Positions 18,669 through 27,693 are shown, numbered from the stretch's first letter. The stretch: 33,339 nucleotides of DNA from Bacteroidia bacterium (GCA_030426825.1 JAUHXX010000006.1:1-33339), one strand, 5' to 3'. Numbers and translations are program-made. Notes: a model not told the origin generated them from the letters alone.

Positions 18669-19928
18669 ATGAATAAACTAGTACTCTTTTTAGGCGCAGC
18701 TATCATGTTGGTGTCCCTAAACTCTTGCAAAAAATATAAAAATAAAGAAGTCTATGCGAATGTACCCGTGTACATGAGCTACTCTGATTTTAGAAGTTCA
18801 TTTGAATATTATGACGGAATGCATCCTATGACAGCTCCCGGAAATATCTTTATTCATAATGACATCATTTTTATTTCTGATGAAGACAAAGGCATTCATA
18901 TTGTTAACAATTCAAACAAATCCGCACCTTATTTTATTGGGTTTATGAATATTCCTGGGAATACGCAAATAGCTGTGAAAAACAATATTTTATATGCGAA
19001 CAGCTTTATTGATTTACTGACAATTGATATCTCAAATATTCAGGATCCGAAATTGGTGAACCGCATGTATGACGTGTTCTCATATTGTACGCCAGCAATT
19101 AATGACGAATATCCAACGGCTGATATCAATAAAGAAAATGGAGTTGTTATTGCATGGGAAATTGAAAAAACAAAGGATGTTTCAGGTTTTGGGGCTAAAC
19201 TCTTTGCTAAAGATTGTGCTGAGTGCGAAAAAGAAGAAATTCAAACAAAATCAGCTTCTTCAATTCGAGTAAATTTAGCCGGTTCAAGAAGCCAGTTTGC
19301 AATTATTGATAATTACTTATATGCTATCGATAAAGGGAGCATTAAGTCCTTCAATGTTTCGAATTCAACAAGTCCGATTTTTGGTCATGAAAAGAAAACT
19401 TGGGATGAGCCCGAAACTCTTTTCCCAGAAGGTGATTATTTGTTTGTTGGAACAACAACAGGTATGAAAATTTATGATGCTGGTGCAGATAGAGATAATC
19501 CAAATTTTGTTTCTGAAATAGAGCATGTTGAATCATGTGATCCAGTTGTTGTTCAAGGAAACTATGCTTATTTAACGCTCAGAACCGGAAGCGATTGTGG
19601 CGGAATTGATGATGAATTACAAGTCATTGATATCGGAAATTTAAAGTTCCCAAAGTTGAAAGAACAATTTGATATGACAGACCCATATGGTTTGGCTGTT
19701 GACGGAAACTTACTATTTGTTTGTGATGGATCAGATGGATTAAAAGTATTTGACAATTCAAATCCGCTAGATTGTGGAGACAACTTGATGTATCACTTTC
19801 CAGCTGTACAAACTTCAGATATTATACTCAATAACGGAGCTGCTATTATGATCGCAGAAGAAGGGGTTTATCAGTATGATTATACAAACCCTAGCAATTT
19901 AACAATGATTAGCTTGCTTAGTTTCTAA
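18669..19928 (+). CDS. LVIVD-repeat (beta-propeller) lipoprotein
   Basis: Lipobox-like MLVSLNSC. Repeats IFISDEDKGIHIVNNSNKSAPYFIG, LYANSFIDLLTIDISNIQDPKLV, LFVCDGSDGLKVFDNSNP typical of LVIVD propellers. Confidence 0.85.
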   Translation: MNKLVLFLGAAIMLVSLNSCKKYKNKEVYANVPVYMSYSDFRSSFEYYDGMHPMTAPGNIFIHNDIIFISDEDKGIHIVNNSNKSAPYFIGFMNIPGNTQIAVKNNILYANSFIDLLTIDISNIQDPKLVNRMYDVFSYCTPAINDEYPTADINKENGVVIAWEIEKTKDVSGFGAKLFAKDCAECEKEEIQTKSASSIRVNLAGSRSQFAIIDNYLYAIDKGSIKSFNVSNSTSPIFGHEKKTWDEPETLFPEGDYLFVGTTTGMKIYDAGADRDNPNFVSEIEHVESCDPVVVQGNYAYLTLRTGSDCGGIDDELQVIDIGNLKFPKLKEQFDMTDPYGLAVDGNLLFVCDGSDGLKVFDNSNPLDCGDNLMYHFPAVQTSDIILNNGAAIMIAEEGVYQYDYTNPSNLTMISLLSF

Positions 19929-19952
19929 GTGTTAATCTTAATGGCAAAAAGG

Positions 19953-19985
19953 GGCTTCATTCTTAATTGAGTGAAGCCTTTTTTT
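19953..19985 (+). terminator. Rho-independent-type terminator
   Basis: GGCTTCATTC-TTAATT-GAGTGAAGCC (10-bp stem with one G-T) followed by TTTTTTT. Confidence 0.85.
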
Positions 19986-20010
19986 ATTAAAAGGATATCT
20001 TTATCCATTC

Positions 20011-20427
20011 GTGACAATTGATACGAAAATATCGCATAAAGTTTTTAACTTTTTATCAGAAGAATTTGATAAAAAATATGAAAAATGTGAAAACAATGAA
20101 ACTTTAGATTCAATTCAGATATACAAAACGAAGGTTTTTATGGATAATATTGGAAGAATTAGCCGGTACTCTGATTCCGTCAAATTAAAATTAACTGAAT
20201 ACAGAAATTATAAAAGTCTAAAAGTGACCTTAGATGAAACGAAAGTGTTTTTAGTTTCTTTCTGTGGGGGAACGTTATTAACCTCAATGTTTTTTCTCTA
20301 TCATCAAAGTTTCGCCGCGATAATTCTAGGATTAGCTTTCGGAACGTATTTGTATGTAATAATTAGAAGATTGGTTAAAAAAGGGTTGATAATTTATATA
20401 GAAAAACTTATCTCTCAATCAAAATAA
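20011..20427 (+). CDS. hypothetical membrane protein (GTG start)
   Basis: 138-aa ORF with hydrophobic segments FLVSFCGGTLLTSMFFLY and FAAIILGLAFGTYLYVII. No family recognised. Confidence 0.55.
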   Translation: MTIDTKISHKVFNFLSEEFDKKYEKCENNETLDSIQIYKTKVFMDNIGRISRYSDSVKLKLTEYRNYKSLKVTLDETKVFLVSFCGGTLLTSMFFLYHQSFAAIILGLAFGTYLYVIIRRLVKKGLIIYIEKLISQSK

Positions 20428-20511
20428 ACCCATGCTGATTTCCATGATAATGTTTGTAAAGTAGTATTCTATCTGCTTTTCTTGGTACACCTTTTTTTTG
20501 GTAAGCCAGTC
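20408..20511 (-). pseudogene. decayed duplicate of the 3' end of the CLF-like ketoacyl synthase gene
   Basis: 20415-20497 aligns without gaps to 20686-20768 (76/83 identical by hand). Translates KKGVPRKADRILLYKHYHGNQHGFILIER versus KKGVPRKANRILIYNHYRGDQHGFILIERV. A 5-nt indel further upstream breaks the frame. Confidence 0.85.
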
Positions 20512-20649
20512 GGTTTGTTCGAGTGTTGTCATTATCGGTTCTACCGATAAGAACAATGTATCGAGAACAATTTGCTGAACTTCTAAAATGTTCTCGATAC
20601 AATCCAGATGAATTCACTTCATTCATTCACAGGATCACTCAAACAAACC
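20512..20649. repeat. 138-bp nested-palindrome element with imperfect terminal inverted repeats
   Basis: Ends GGTTTGTTCGAGTG (20512-20525) / CACTCAAACAAACC (20636-20649), 13/14 complementary. Internal hairpins TTATCGGT-TCT-ACCGATAA (20532-20550), TGTATCGAGAACA-N19-TGTTCTCGATACA (20557-20601) and ATGAAT-N7-ATTCAT. Confidence 0.8.
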
Positions 20650-20675
20650 TGAATATCGATTTTAAAGTTGGGGGA

Positions 20676-21674
20676 CTAAACGCGTTCAATCAAAATAAAC
20701 CCATGCTGATCTCCACGATAATGGTTGTAAATGAGTATTCTATTTGCTTTTCTTGGCACACCTTTTTTCAGACAGTCAGCAGGTAATTGACCGGTTTCTA
20801 ATAATTGGGCACTCATCCAGCAAGCAAAGGCACTAGACGTTGGATATTCACCCACCAAATTTTTGAATTGATAAACAGATGTCTCTGAGAATTGTGTGGC
20901 CATATCATCATACCATTCATCTGATGCTGATGGACTAGTATAACCTAAAACGAGTGCATCGATATCTTCTTTTTTCAAGTTGTTTTTGCTGAGTAGATAA
21001 TTCAGTTTTTGATGGATATCTTCTCGAGATGGATAAGTGATTTGATCAACATCTAAAATTTTGGCAATCGCATTTTTAGATTGATTATTAAGAATAAACA
21101 TAGCAGATCCTTCGCCTGCAATAACTCCATTATTATACAATCCTAATAATCGATTGATGTTGAAATTACTTTCGTCAAATTCGTCTGCGGCTCCAACTAA
21201 ATAGGTGTTGTCTGTATGCTCTTCTAATAACATTTGTGCTCCAGCTAGGGCAGATTCAAAGGATAATCCTCCGCTTACATGGGTCGAATTATAGCCTGTT
21301 CGTTTTCCCATCAAGGCTAAATTACCAGCAACTGCATTTGCAGTGCTCTGCACAAAACTCGTTGGAGTCAAGGTTCCTTCTTCGTATTGGATGATCTGAT
21401 TTAGAAATTTAAAACAATCACCAAGTCCACCGTTTGCTGTACCTAAAATAATGCCGTCCAAATTGGGATGGTCTTTCAATAATGGAAGGCCGGCTCCAAT
21501 GCCTAACTTCACAACTTTACCCATTCTTCGGAGTAATCCCAATGGAATCAACTCCATATAGTTGGGTTCAACGGCTAAGAATTTTCCTTCATTAGCTGAT
21601 AGAATTTTTCCTTGGATGAAGGAATCATCTTGTGATTGTTGAGGTGATATGCAGGTCATCTGATGGATATACAT
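20676..21674 (-). CDS. ketoacyl synthase-like protein lacking the active-site Cys (chain-length-factor-like)
   Basis: Thiolase-fold features (GIILGTANGGLGDCFKFL, SFVQSTANAVAGNLAL, SFESALAGAQMLL, YLVGAADE) and operonic pairing with a complete KS. The segment aligning to KS TACSSS reads SGGLSF. Confidence 0.85.
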   Translation of the reverse strand: MYIHQMTCISPQQSQDDSFIQGKILSANEGKFLAVEPNYMELIPLGLLRRMGKVVKLGIGAGLPLLKDHPNLDGIILGTANGGLGDCFKFLNQIIQYEEGTLTPTSFVQSTANAVAGNLALMGKRTGYNSTHVSGGLSFESALAGAQMLLEEHTDNTYLVGAADEFDESNFNINRLLGLYNNGVIAGEGSAMFILNNQSKNAIAKILDVDQITYPSREDIHQKLNYLLSKNNLKKEDIDALVLGYTSPSASDEWYDDMATQFSETSVYQFKNLVGEYPTSSAFACWMSAQLLETGQLPADCLKKGVPRKANRILIYNHYRGDQHGFILIERV

Positions 21675-21675
21675 A

Positions 21676-22863
21676 TCAAACTTGACTAATGATTAATGAG
21701 CTACAATTTCCTGCAAATCCGAACGAATTGCTCAATACATGTTTGATTTCTTTTGAGCTTTGATTTGCAATTGGGCCGGGGTAGCCTTCAATGGCCTGAT
21801 CAACGTGTAAACTTTGGTACAATTCGTTGTTTTGCAAAGCAAGAATGCTGAACACTGCCTCAATTGCTCCGGCCGCACCTAAAGTATGACCTGTGTATGA
21901 TTTGGTAGAATTATAAGGAGGTAGTTCGCCTAAAGTTTCTGTGAGGCCTCGCAGCTCAGTTATGTCGTTGTTTTCTGTTGCTGTTCCGTGTGCATTCACA
22001 TAATCTATGTCTGCGCCTTTAAGCTGGGCGGTATGCAATGCTTCAGTGATACAAGCTCTGACTCCAATCGCTTCTTCAGATAAAGAAGAGGCGTGGTAAG
22101 CATCATTACTGTTTCCGTATCCTTTAATTTCAGCGTAAATGGTTTTACCGGCAGCTAAGTCTTCATTTTCTAAAACTAAATAAGCCGCGCCTTCTCCTAA
22201 ATTTAAACCTTTTCGATTCTGATCAAATGGTTGACAAATCTCGGGCGAAAATATCTGCAATGCGTTAAATCCGTTGACCGTGAATTTAGCTAGGGCATCT
22301 GTTCCGCCAACAATCATTCGTTTAGCGCGTCCAGATTTAATCAGTTTGGCACCTAACATAATGGCATTCGCAGAAGAAGAACATGCCGTGTTGATGACAT
22401 CCGTATAGCCTTTGATTTGATATTTCTTAGCAATCTTCAATAAATGAGCATTGCAGGTGTAGGCATCAATATGTTCTGAAGGATGTTCAATTGCAGTAGC
22501 ATCCTCAAACAAATGCTTGGTTTCACACATGCCCCCAACAGTTGATCCTGAAATAAAACCGGTTTCAAAGTTAGAAAGATCGTCAGCACTTAATTGGGCA
22601 TTTTGAATGGCTTCTTCAAATGCAGTGATTGCAAGTAAATCTGTTCTGCTGAGCCCCTTTTTATCCGCAAAAGAAATGTTTTCAAGTAATGCTGCATTAC
22701 TCAAATTGACTTCACCAAAAAGGTAGTTTTTTTGATAATTGGATGATAAAAACTGTGCTTTGCGAATCCCAGTTTTACCCGATTTTAATGATTGATGGTT
22801 TTCAAGTACATTGTTACCAATGGCAGATATAACTCCAATTCCAGTAACAACAACTTTACTCAT
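21676..22863 (-). CDS. beta-ketoacyl-ACP synthase (KAS I/II, FabF-like)
   Basis: VVVTGIGVISAIGNN, INTACSSSANAIMLGA (Cys), VNAHGTATENND (His), KSYTGHTLGAAGAIEAV (His). Confidence 0.95.
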   Translation of the reverse strand: MSKVVVTGIGVISAIGNNVLENHQSLKSGKTGIRKAQFLSSNYQKNYLFGEVNLSNAALLENISFADKKGLSRTDLLAITAFEEAIQNAQLSADDLSNFETGFISGSTVGGMCETKHLFEDATAIEHPSEHIDAYTCNAHLLKIAKKYQIKGYTDVINTACSSSANAIMLGAKLIKSGRAKRMIVGGTDALAKFTVNGFNALQIFSPEICQPFDQNRKGLNLGEGAAYLVLENEDLAAGKTIYAEIKGYGNSNDAYHASSLSEEAIGVRACITEALHTAQLKGADIDYVNAHGTATENNDITELRGLTETLGELPPYNSTKSYTGHTLGAAGAIEAVFSILALQNNELYQSLHVDQAIEGYPGPIANQSSKEIKHVLSNSFGFAGNCSSLIISQV

Positions 22864-23129
22864 TATCCTTTGGTCTTATTCGCTTCGATATAGTCAGCCA
22901 TGTGATTGACGTCTACCAAAATTTTACGCCCCTCTTGAGGATTATTAATTTTAATACCGTATTCACGCTCAAGTAAAACAACCAGCTCCAGTGAATCAAT
23001 TGAGTCAAGACCTAATCCGTCTCCGAAAAGAGGGGTGTCATCACCAACGCTTTCAGGTTCTACACCCATTAAATTACAGTAATTAATGATGTGTTTTTTA
23101 ATTTCTAATTTTAATTCTTCTGAAGCCAT
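22863..23129 (-). CDS. acyl carrier protein
   Basis: 88 aa, GDGLGLDSIDSLELVVLLEREYGI with a 4'-phosphopantetheine Ser in LDSIDSLEL. Confidence 0.93.
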   Translation of the reverse strand: MASEELKLEIKKHIINYCNLMGVEPESVGDDTPLFGDGLGLDSIDSLELVVLLEREYGIKINNPQEGRKILVDVNHMADYIEANKTKG

Positions 23130-23131
23130 TG

Positions 23132-24403
23132 TTAGATTAATTTTTCAATTCGAAGTTTCAATATTGTTAAGAATTGACATGTAAATATAAAGATTACTAG
23201 AAAAGTAATAACCGGAAGCAATGCCATCCAATCTCCTTTTTCTAAAAATAAGATGTAGAATCCTTCTAGGCACCAATAGAGTGGTGAGAACGATCCAATT
23301 GTTTGCATATAGTCAGGCATAATAAAAAGTGGAACCCAAACTCCGCCAATTGCCGCAAATATGATGACCAGTACAGCACCAATTCCGTTGGCTTGTACTT
23401 GACTTTTGGTGTAGGTACCAATTAAGAGTGCGAAACTCACTGCGGACAAACTACATAAAATTGAAATCAGAATAAATCCAATAATATTTGAAGGTAGCAC
23501 TAAGGTTGGTAAGCCCATAACAGGGAATAAGAATTTACCCAGGGAGAAAATCAAGGTTAATTGAAGCAATGCGACCACTACAAAAACAACCACCTTACTC
23601 GTTAAGACCACACCGAAACTTGTAGGCAAGGTTTTTAAACGCTGAAAACTACCAGATGTTCTTTCGTTGACAATGTTTCCTCCCAACGAAATCACCATAA
23701 AAAACATAGCAAAAATGGTCCATGCCGGAACGTTATGTTGAGTTGAGTTGGGATTTATTTTACCTCCATTAATTTGAGCAGGAATACGATTTATAGCCAC
23801 CTGATTATTCTTCATATTCTCCATTAATTCCGGTGGAGTTTCCATTTCCATCTCAGCAAAAACAGAGGAAATCATTAACTCACTTTCTACCATGCTTAAA
23901 TATGAATTTAAGATGCCAACTATCGATAAAGTAAAGTTGTCTTGTAGCACAGGGTCATAGTACAAATCAAGCTCGGGTGATTGAATAGTAGATCCATTAT
24001 CAACAGTCTCTGTTACTCCTAATTCTGACATCATCAAGTCACTAGTGCTTTTCGCTTTGGCTTCTAATTTTTCTGAGAAATCAGGAGAAATATACAGTGC
24101 CATTTGCATATCCTGAGCTAACAATTCATCTTTCAATTCTGCTTCTGAAACATCTGTGTGATGTACAATAAACATTTTTGAATCATCAAGCAGTTCAATG
24201 AGTTTTTGAGACGAACCTCCTTCATCATCATTGCCAATAAGCACAGAAATATTGTTTTCATTGACAATTCGGTAAGCACTGTCTTGCACCAGTGTAATGA
24301 TGAGCACTAAAATTACTGGCAACACAAAAAGCATGATAAGACCGAGAAAGTCGCTTTTCAACTGTCTTATTTCTTTCAATATGGCCGCTCTTAATTTAAC
24401 CAT
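23132..24403 (-). CDS. ABC-2 type transporter permease
   Basis: N-terminal TM, large extracytoplasmic domain, FAMFFMVISLGGNIVNERTSGSFQRLKTLPTS and C-terminal TM bundle. Overlaps the ATPase gene by 8 bp. Confidence 0.92.
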   Translation of the reverse strand: MVKLRAAILKEIRQLKSDFLGLIMLFVLPVILVLIITLVQDSAYRIVNENNISVLIGNDDEGGSSQKLIELLDDSKMFIVHHTDVSEAELKDELLAQDMQMALYISPDFSEKLEAKAKSTSDLMMSELGVTETVDNGSTIQSPELDLYYDPVLQDNFTLSIVGILNSYLSMVESELMISSVFAEMEMETPPELMENMKNNQVAINRIPAQINGGKINPNSTQHNVPAWTIFAMFFMVISLGGNIVNERTSGSFQRLKTLPTSFGVVLTSKVVVFVVVALLQLTLIFSLGKFLFPVMGLPTLVLPSNIIGFILISILCSLSAVSFALLIGTYTKSQVQANGIGAVLVIIFAAIGGVWVPLFIMPDYMQTIGSFSPLYWCLEGFYILFLEKGDWMALLPVITFLVIFIFTCQFLTILKLRIEKLI

Positions 24404-25136
24404 TGGTAAGACTCAGAAATAATTCGGTCAACGACTTTGACTCCGTTTGATTCATCAATTGATCAATGGTGTCATTCGCTACAATTTCTCCCTTGTTGAG
24501 CAAAATAATGTTGTCACACAGTTGTTCAGCTTCATCAAGATGATGCGAAGAATAAATTAAGGTGATGCCCAATTCATTTAATTTTTTGAGGTAATTAATG
24601 ATGGCATGTTTGTTTTGAACATCAACTCCTGCCGTGGGTTCATCTAAAAATAGAATTGATGGTTGATGTAGGATGCTCAAGATGAGATTAACCCTTCTTT
24701 TCATACCTCCTGAAAATCCTTTTACTTTTTTATTGCCAACATCCAAAAGGTCAAATTCAGTAATCAATAATTTGGCTCTTTCTTGAATTTGATCTTTGCT
24801 CAATTCATACAAAGCACCGAAGTATTCTATATTTTGCATGAGGGTGAGATCTTCATAAAGGGCATATTCTTGCGGAACGAAACCAATTTGCTTTTTCAAA
24901 TCGTTGCCTTCAAAAGTTGATCCATCATCTTTAGTGAATTTTACTGATCCAGAAGAAGGTTCTAGAATTCCACAAATGATTGAAATAAGTGTTGATTTTC
25001 CTGCTCCGTTTGGTCCAAGAATTCCTGTTCTACTTCCTTTAGGGATGTTAAAACTGATAGATTTTAAACTATCAATTTGCGATTTCTTGTACCGTTTTTT
25101 AAGATCGGTAATTGCTATAGATTCAAAAGTTGACAC
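24396..25136 (-). CDS. ABC transporter ATP-binding protein
   Basis: Walker A GILGPNGAGKSTLI, signature VKGFSGGMKRRVNL, Walker B SILFLDEPTAGVD, H-loop YSSHHLDEAE. Confidence 0.97.
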   Translation of the reverse strand: MSTFESIAITDLKKRYKKSQIDSLKSISFNIPKGSRTGILGPNGAGKSTLISIICGILEPSSGSVKFTKDDGSTFEGNDLKKQIGFVPQEYALYEDLTLMQNIEYFGALYELSKDQIQERAKLLITEFDLLDVGNKKVKGFSGGMKRRVNLILSILHQPSILFLDEPTAGVDVQNKHAIINYLKKLNELGITLIYSSHHLDEAEQLCDNIILLNKGEIVANDTIDQLMNQTESKSLTELFLSLTNG

Positions 25137-26152
25137 TATTTCAGTTTCAATTTTCTAAGTGAGGTAAAGGCATCTTTTTCAACTTCTGATATGGATACCA
25201 TTAAGTCTGCAACAGCGTCAAAGTCTTTTTGTTCGGTTAATCTTCCTTTATAAATACCCGCCATTTGTACCGCAGCATCTCTCCACATGTCTCCAGCTTT
25301 CGTAATTTTTTCAGATATACCCAGTAATCTATCATCTTGGACATAGGCTACGGCTTGTTCTAAAAACGCGGCGTATAAAAACCTGAATCCACCTCCACCT
25401 GTTCCAATTTCTTCTTGCATTCGGATGATTTGACCTAGATATAAACTTGCAGCTTTCAGATCACCTTGAAGTCCAAGTTTTCTTACCTTTTTTGCCGTAA
25501 ATTTTATCCCGTTAACACCAGCAATACCAGTAGGGATTTTCAACATGTCAAAGGCATTTCTTTTGATGCCTTTAATGATTCCCTTGCGCATTAATTCATC
25601 ACTGATTTCGCCTACATTTTCCGGATAGTAAACATGACCTTTAGGTGCTAAAACGCCTTTTGCGAATCGCGCACGCTCCATTTGATAACTGTTCAAACGC
25701 GTAACATCTTCCATTACCGGATCACTCACTAGGTATTCGTCTCCTTCAATTCCATAAACAATTAAGTTATGCGCATTAAAATGAAAGCGATATTCTTTTG
25801 GGAAGTAATCGAGATGAAAAACGCCAACTTGACAACCAACCGGAATGCCTTGAGCTATTTTATCATTTAAATACTTGATGCCTGCTTTAGGATCTTTGAA
25901 TTTCTTCTTTTTCATGTCGATTTTCAAAGCTGAGCAGGTTCTTGAAAAAACTGCACCAGGCATACTCCTGTATGCAATTCCAGGACCACCTTGAACTTTC
26001 AAAAAAGGGATATGAATGTAAAACAGGCCTGATCCGATACCAAAAGCCAAAGGCTCTGTTATCTTATCAATTCCTTGATGTTTGAGTAGACTCGTTATCA
26101 CTCCATTTTCGCAATGGGCGGTTTGAACGTGTTTGTAGTTTTCGACTTTCAC
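25136..26152 (-). CDS. BtrH N-terminal-domain-like protein (putative acyl transferase/peptidase fold)
   Basis: HCENGVITSLLKHQGI, FGIGSGLFYIHIPF, FHFNAHNLIVYGIEGDEYLVSDPV resemble BtrH_N/cysteine-peptidase-fold proteins of butirosin-type and flexirubin loci. Confidence 0.75.
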   Translation of the reverse strand: MKVENYKHVQTAHCENGVITSLLKHQGIDKITEPLAFGIGSGLFYIHIPFLKVQGGPGIAYRSMPGAVFSRTCSALKIDMKKKKFKDPKAGIKYLNDKIAQGIPVGCQVGVFHLDYFPKEYRFHFNAHNLIVYGIEGDEYLVSDPVMEDVTRLNSYQMERARFAKGVLAPKGHVYYPENVGEISDELMRKGIIKGIKRNAFDMLKIPTGIAGVNGIKFTAKKVRKLGLQGDLKAASLYLGQIIRMQEEIGTGGGGFRFLYAAFLEQAVAYVQDDRLLGISEKITKAGDMWRDAAVQMAGIYKGRLTEQKDFDAVADLMVSISEVEKDAFTSLRKLKLK

Positions 26153-26550
26153 TATCCTTTAAAATTTTTTAATTCATCAACAGTGATGTCAAATATTTCG
26201 GCGTATTTATTGAGTTTTTCTTCCGATAACTTTTTGAAAACAGCTGGCTTAAAGTGTTTTTTAACAGTAATTTTCCATTGACCAGAGTAGGCGGCTAGAA
26301 TGCTAACATCCATCACGGATTTTTCCATGAAATAAAATATTGGACTTTTAGTTCCTGCTGCTACTGCTTTTCTTGCTGCTTCTGTTTTTTCGTTGAAATC
26401 TTCCCAAGCATTGTCTAGCGCTTGTTTCTTAACTTCCCAGCCTTCACTTAAAGCAGTGTCATATTTATTGTCTTCGTTTTTGACATAATGCACCTCTCTT
26501 GTGAAGTTTTCAAGAGCACTTTTATCTTGAGGAAGGTCTTTCTTTTTCAT
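26152..26550 (-). CDS. small conserved-looking protein of unknown function in the dialkylresorcinol operon
   Basis: 132 aa, 1-nt overlap with the BtrH-like gene, adjacent to darB start/stop. No recognised domain. Confidence 0.75.
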   Translation of the reverse strand: MKKKDLPQDKSALENFTREVHYVKNEDNKYDTALSEGWEVKKQALDNAWEDFNEKTEAARKAVAAGTKSPIFYFMEKSVMDVSILAAYSGQWKITVKKHFKPAVFKKLSEEKLNKYAEIFDITVDELKNFKG

Positions 26551-27693
26551 CTAACAAACAGTTAGCATGGCATACATGTATGAAAATCTTGAAGATTCAG
26601 GCACCACTAATAAAATCCGTTCACCTTTTTTAAGCTTACCGCTATTGAACAGTTCGTCAACCATTAAATAGATTGAGCCCGCTCCAACATTGCCTGTATA
26701 TGCCAAATTGGTAAACCACTTCTCTTTTGGAATAGGCATGCCGTTATCAATCAAAATGGATTCAATTTTATCTTCAAAAAAGAATGATGATAGGTGAGGT
26801 AAAAAGTGATCAACATTGTCCACTGTTTCTCCTCTATCTTTAAAGATTTCAACCAGTCGATCGAATCCTAGTTTAACGATATTTTCGCTCAATAATTTTA
26901 CATCTTGTTTGATGCTCATTACCGATTTATCGAATACTTCTTCAGGTGTAAAATCTAAATAACTTCTCAATGAACCATCTTCATTTTTATCAGAGGCCAT
27001 GTACATGCAAGCTGGTTGATTATTGGCGTAAGAAGCACCATCAACCCAATCAATTTTTAATGAAATTCCGTCACTTGATGGCTTATCTTGCAATAAAAAA
27101 GCGGCTGCTCCATCAGACAACATCCATCTTAAAAAGTCTTTCTCAAACGCTAAGTGCGGATTAGCCTCTAGCTCTGAAAGTTTAGAAATTTCTTCTTCGT
27201 ACTGTTCTGATCTTAATATTTTAGCTAAACGTTCAGAACCCGTTGTGACCGCATTTTTTTTATCGCCAACCTTTACGGCATTATAAGCATATTTCAACGC
27301 ATGCATTCCAGAGCAGCAAACCCCTGAAGGAGAAACAACCTCAATCGCATTTGATTCAGGCAAATGACCATGAACCATAACAGCATGAGAGGGCATCATT
27401 TGGTCGGGAGTTGATGTTCCGCAAGCAATTAAATCTATTGATTGAAGACCTTCTGTTTTGTTATCAAATAAATTACGAATAGCAAGAGCTGCCATTTCAG
27501 CATTCGTGTGGGTGGTTTTACCATCCTTAGTTAATGCATAATAGCGTTGTTTAATTTTATTATTTCGTAAAACGAGTAATCTAGACTTTGATTTTTTCCC
27601 ATTAATCAAACCTAGGTATTCTTCCATCTCATCATTAGAAACAACGTCATTGGGTAAAAAATTTGCTGTTTTTGTAATGTAAACCTCTCCCAT
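26551..27693 (-). CDS. darB: ketoacyl-ACP synthase III-like dialkylresorcinol biosynthesis protein DarB
   Basis: EVYITKTANFLPNDVVSNDEMEEYLGLINGKKSKSRLLVLRNNKIKQRYYAL and VVSPSGVCCSGMHALKYAY (Cys). Near darA. Confidence 0.85.
   Translation of the reverse strand: MGEVYITKTANFLPNDVVSNDEMEEYLGLINGKKSKSRLLVLRNNKIKQRYYALTKDGKTTHTNAEMAALAIRNLFDNKTEGLQSIDLIACGTSTPDQMMPSHAVMVHGHLPESNAIEVVSPSGVCCSGMHALKYAYNAVKVGDKKNAVTTGSERLAKILRSEQYEEEISKLSELEANPHLAFEKDFLRWMLSDGAAAFLLQDKPSSDGISLKIDWVDGASYANNQPACMYMASDKNEDGSLRSYLDFTPEEVFDKSVMSIKQDVKLLSENIVKLGFDRLVEIFKDRGETVDNVDHFLPHLSSFFFEDKIESILIDNGMPIPKEKWFTNLAYTGNVGAGSIYLMVDELFNSGKLKKGERILLVVPESSRFSYMYAMLTVC

Noticed and set aside
20408-20626. Minus-strand ORF of 72 aa as a real gene
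   Set aside because: Only its C-terminal part resembles protein, and that is the decayed KS duplicate. The N-terminal part is palindromic element sequence.
20523-20786. Plus-strand ORF of 87 aa
   Set aside because: Runs through the palindromic element and antisense to the KS 3' end. No coding signature.
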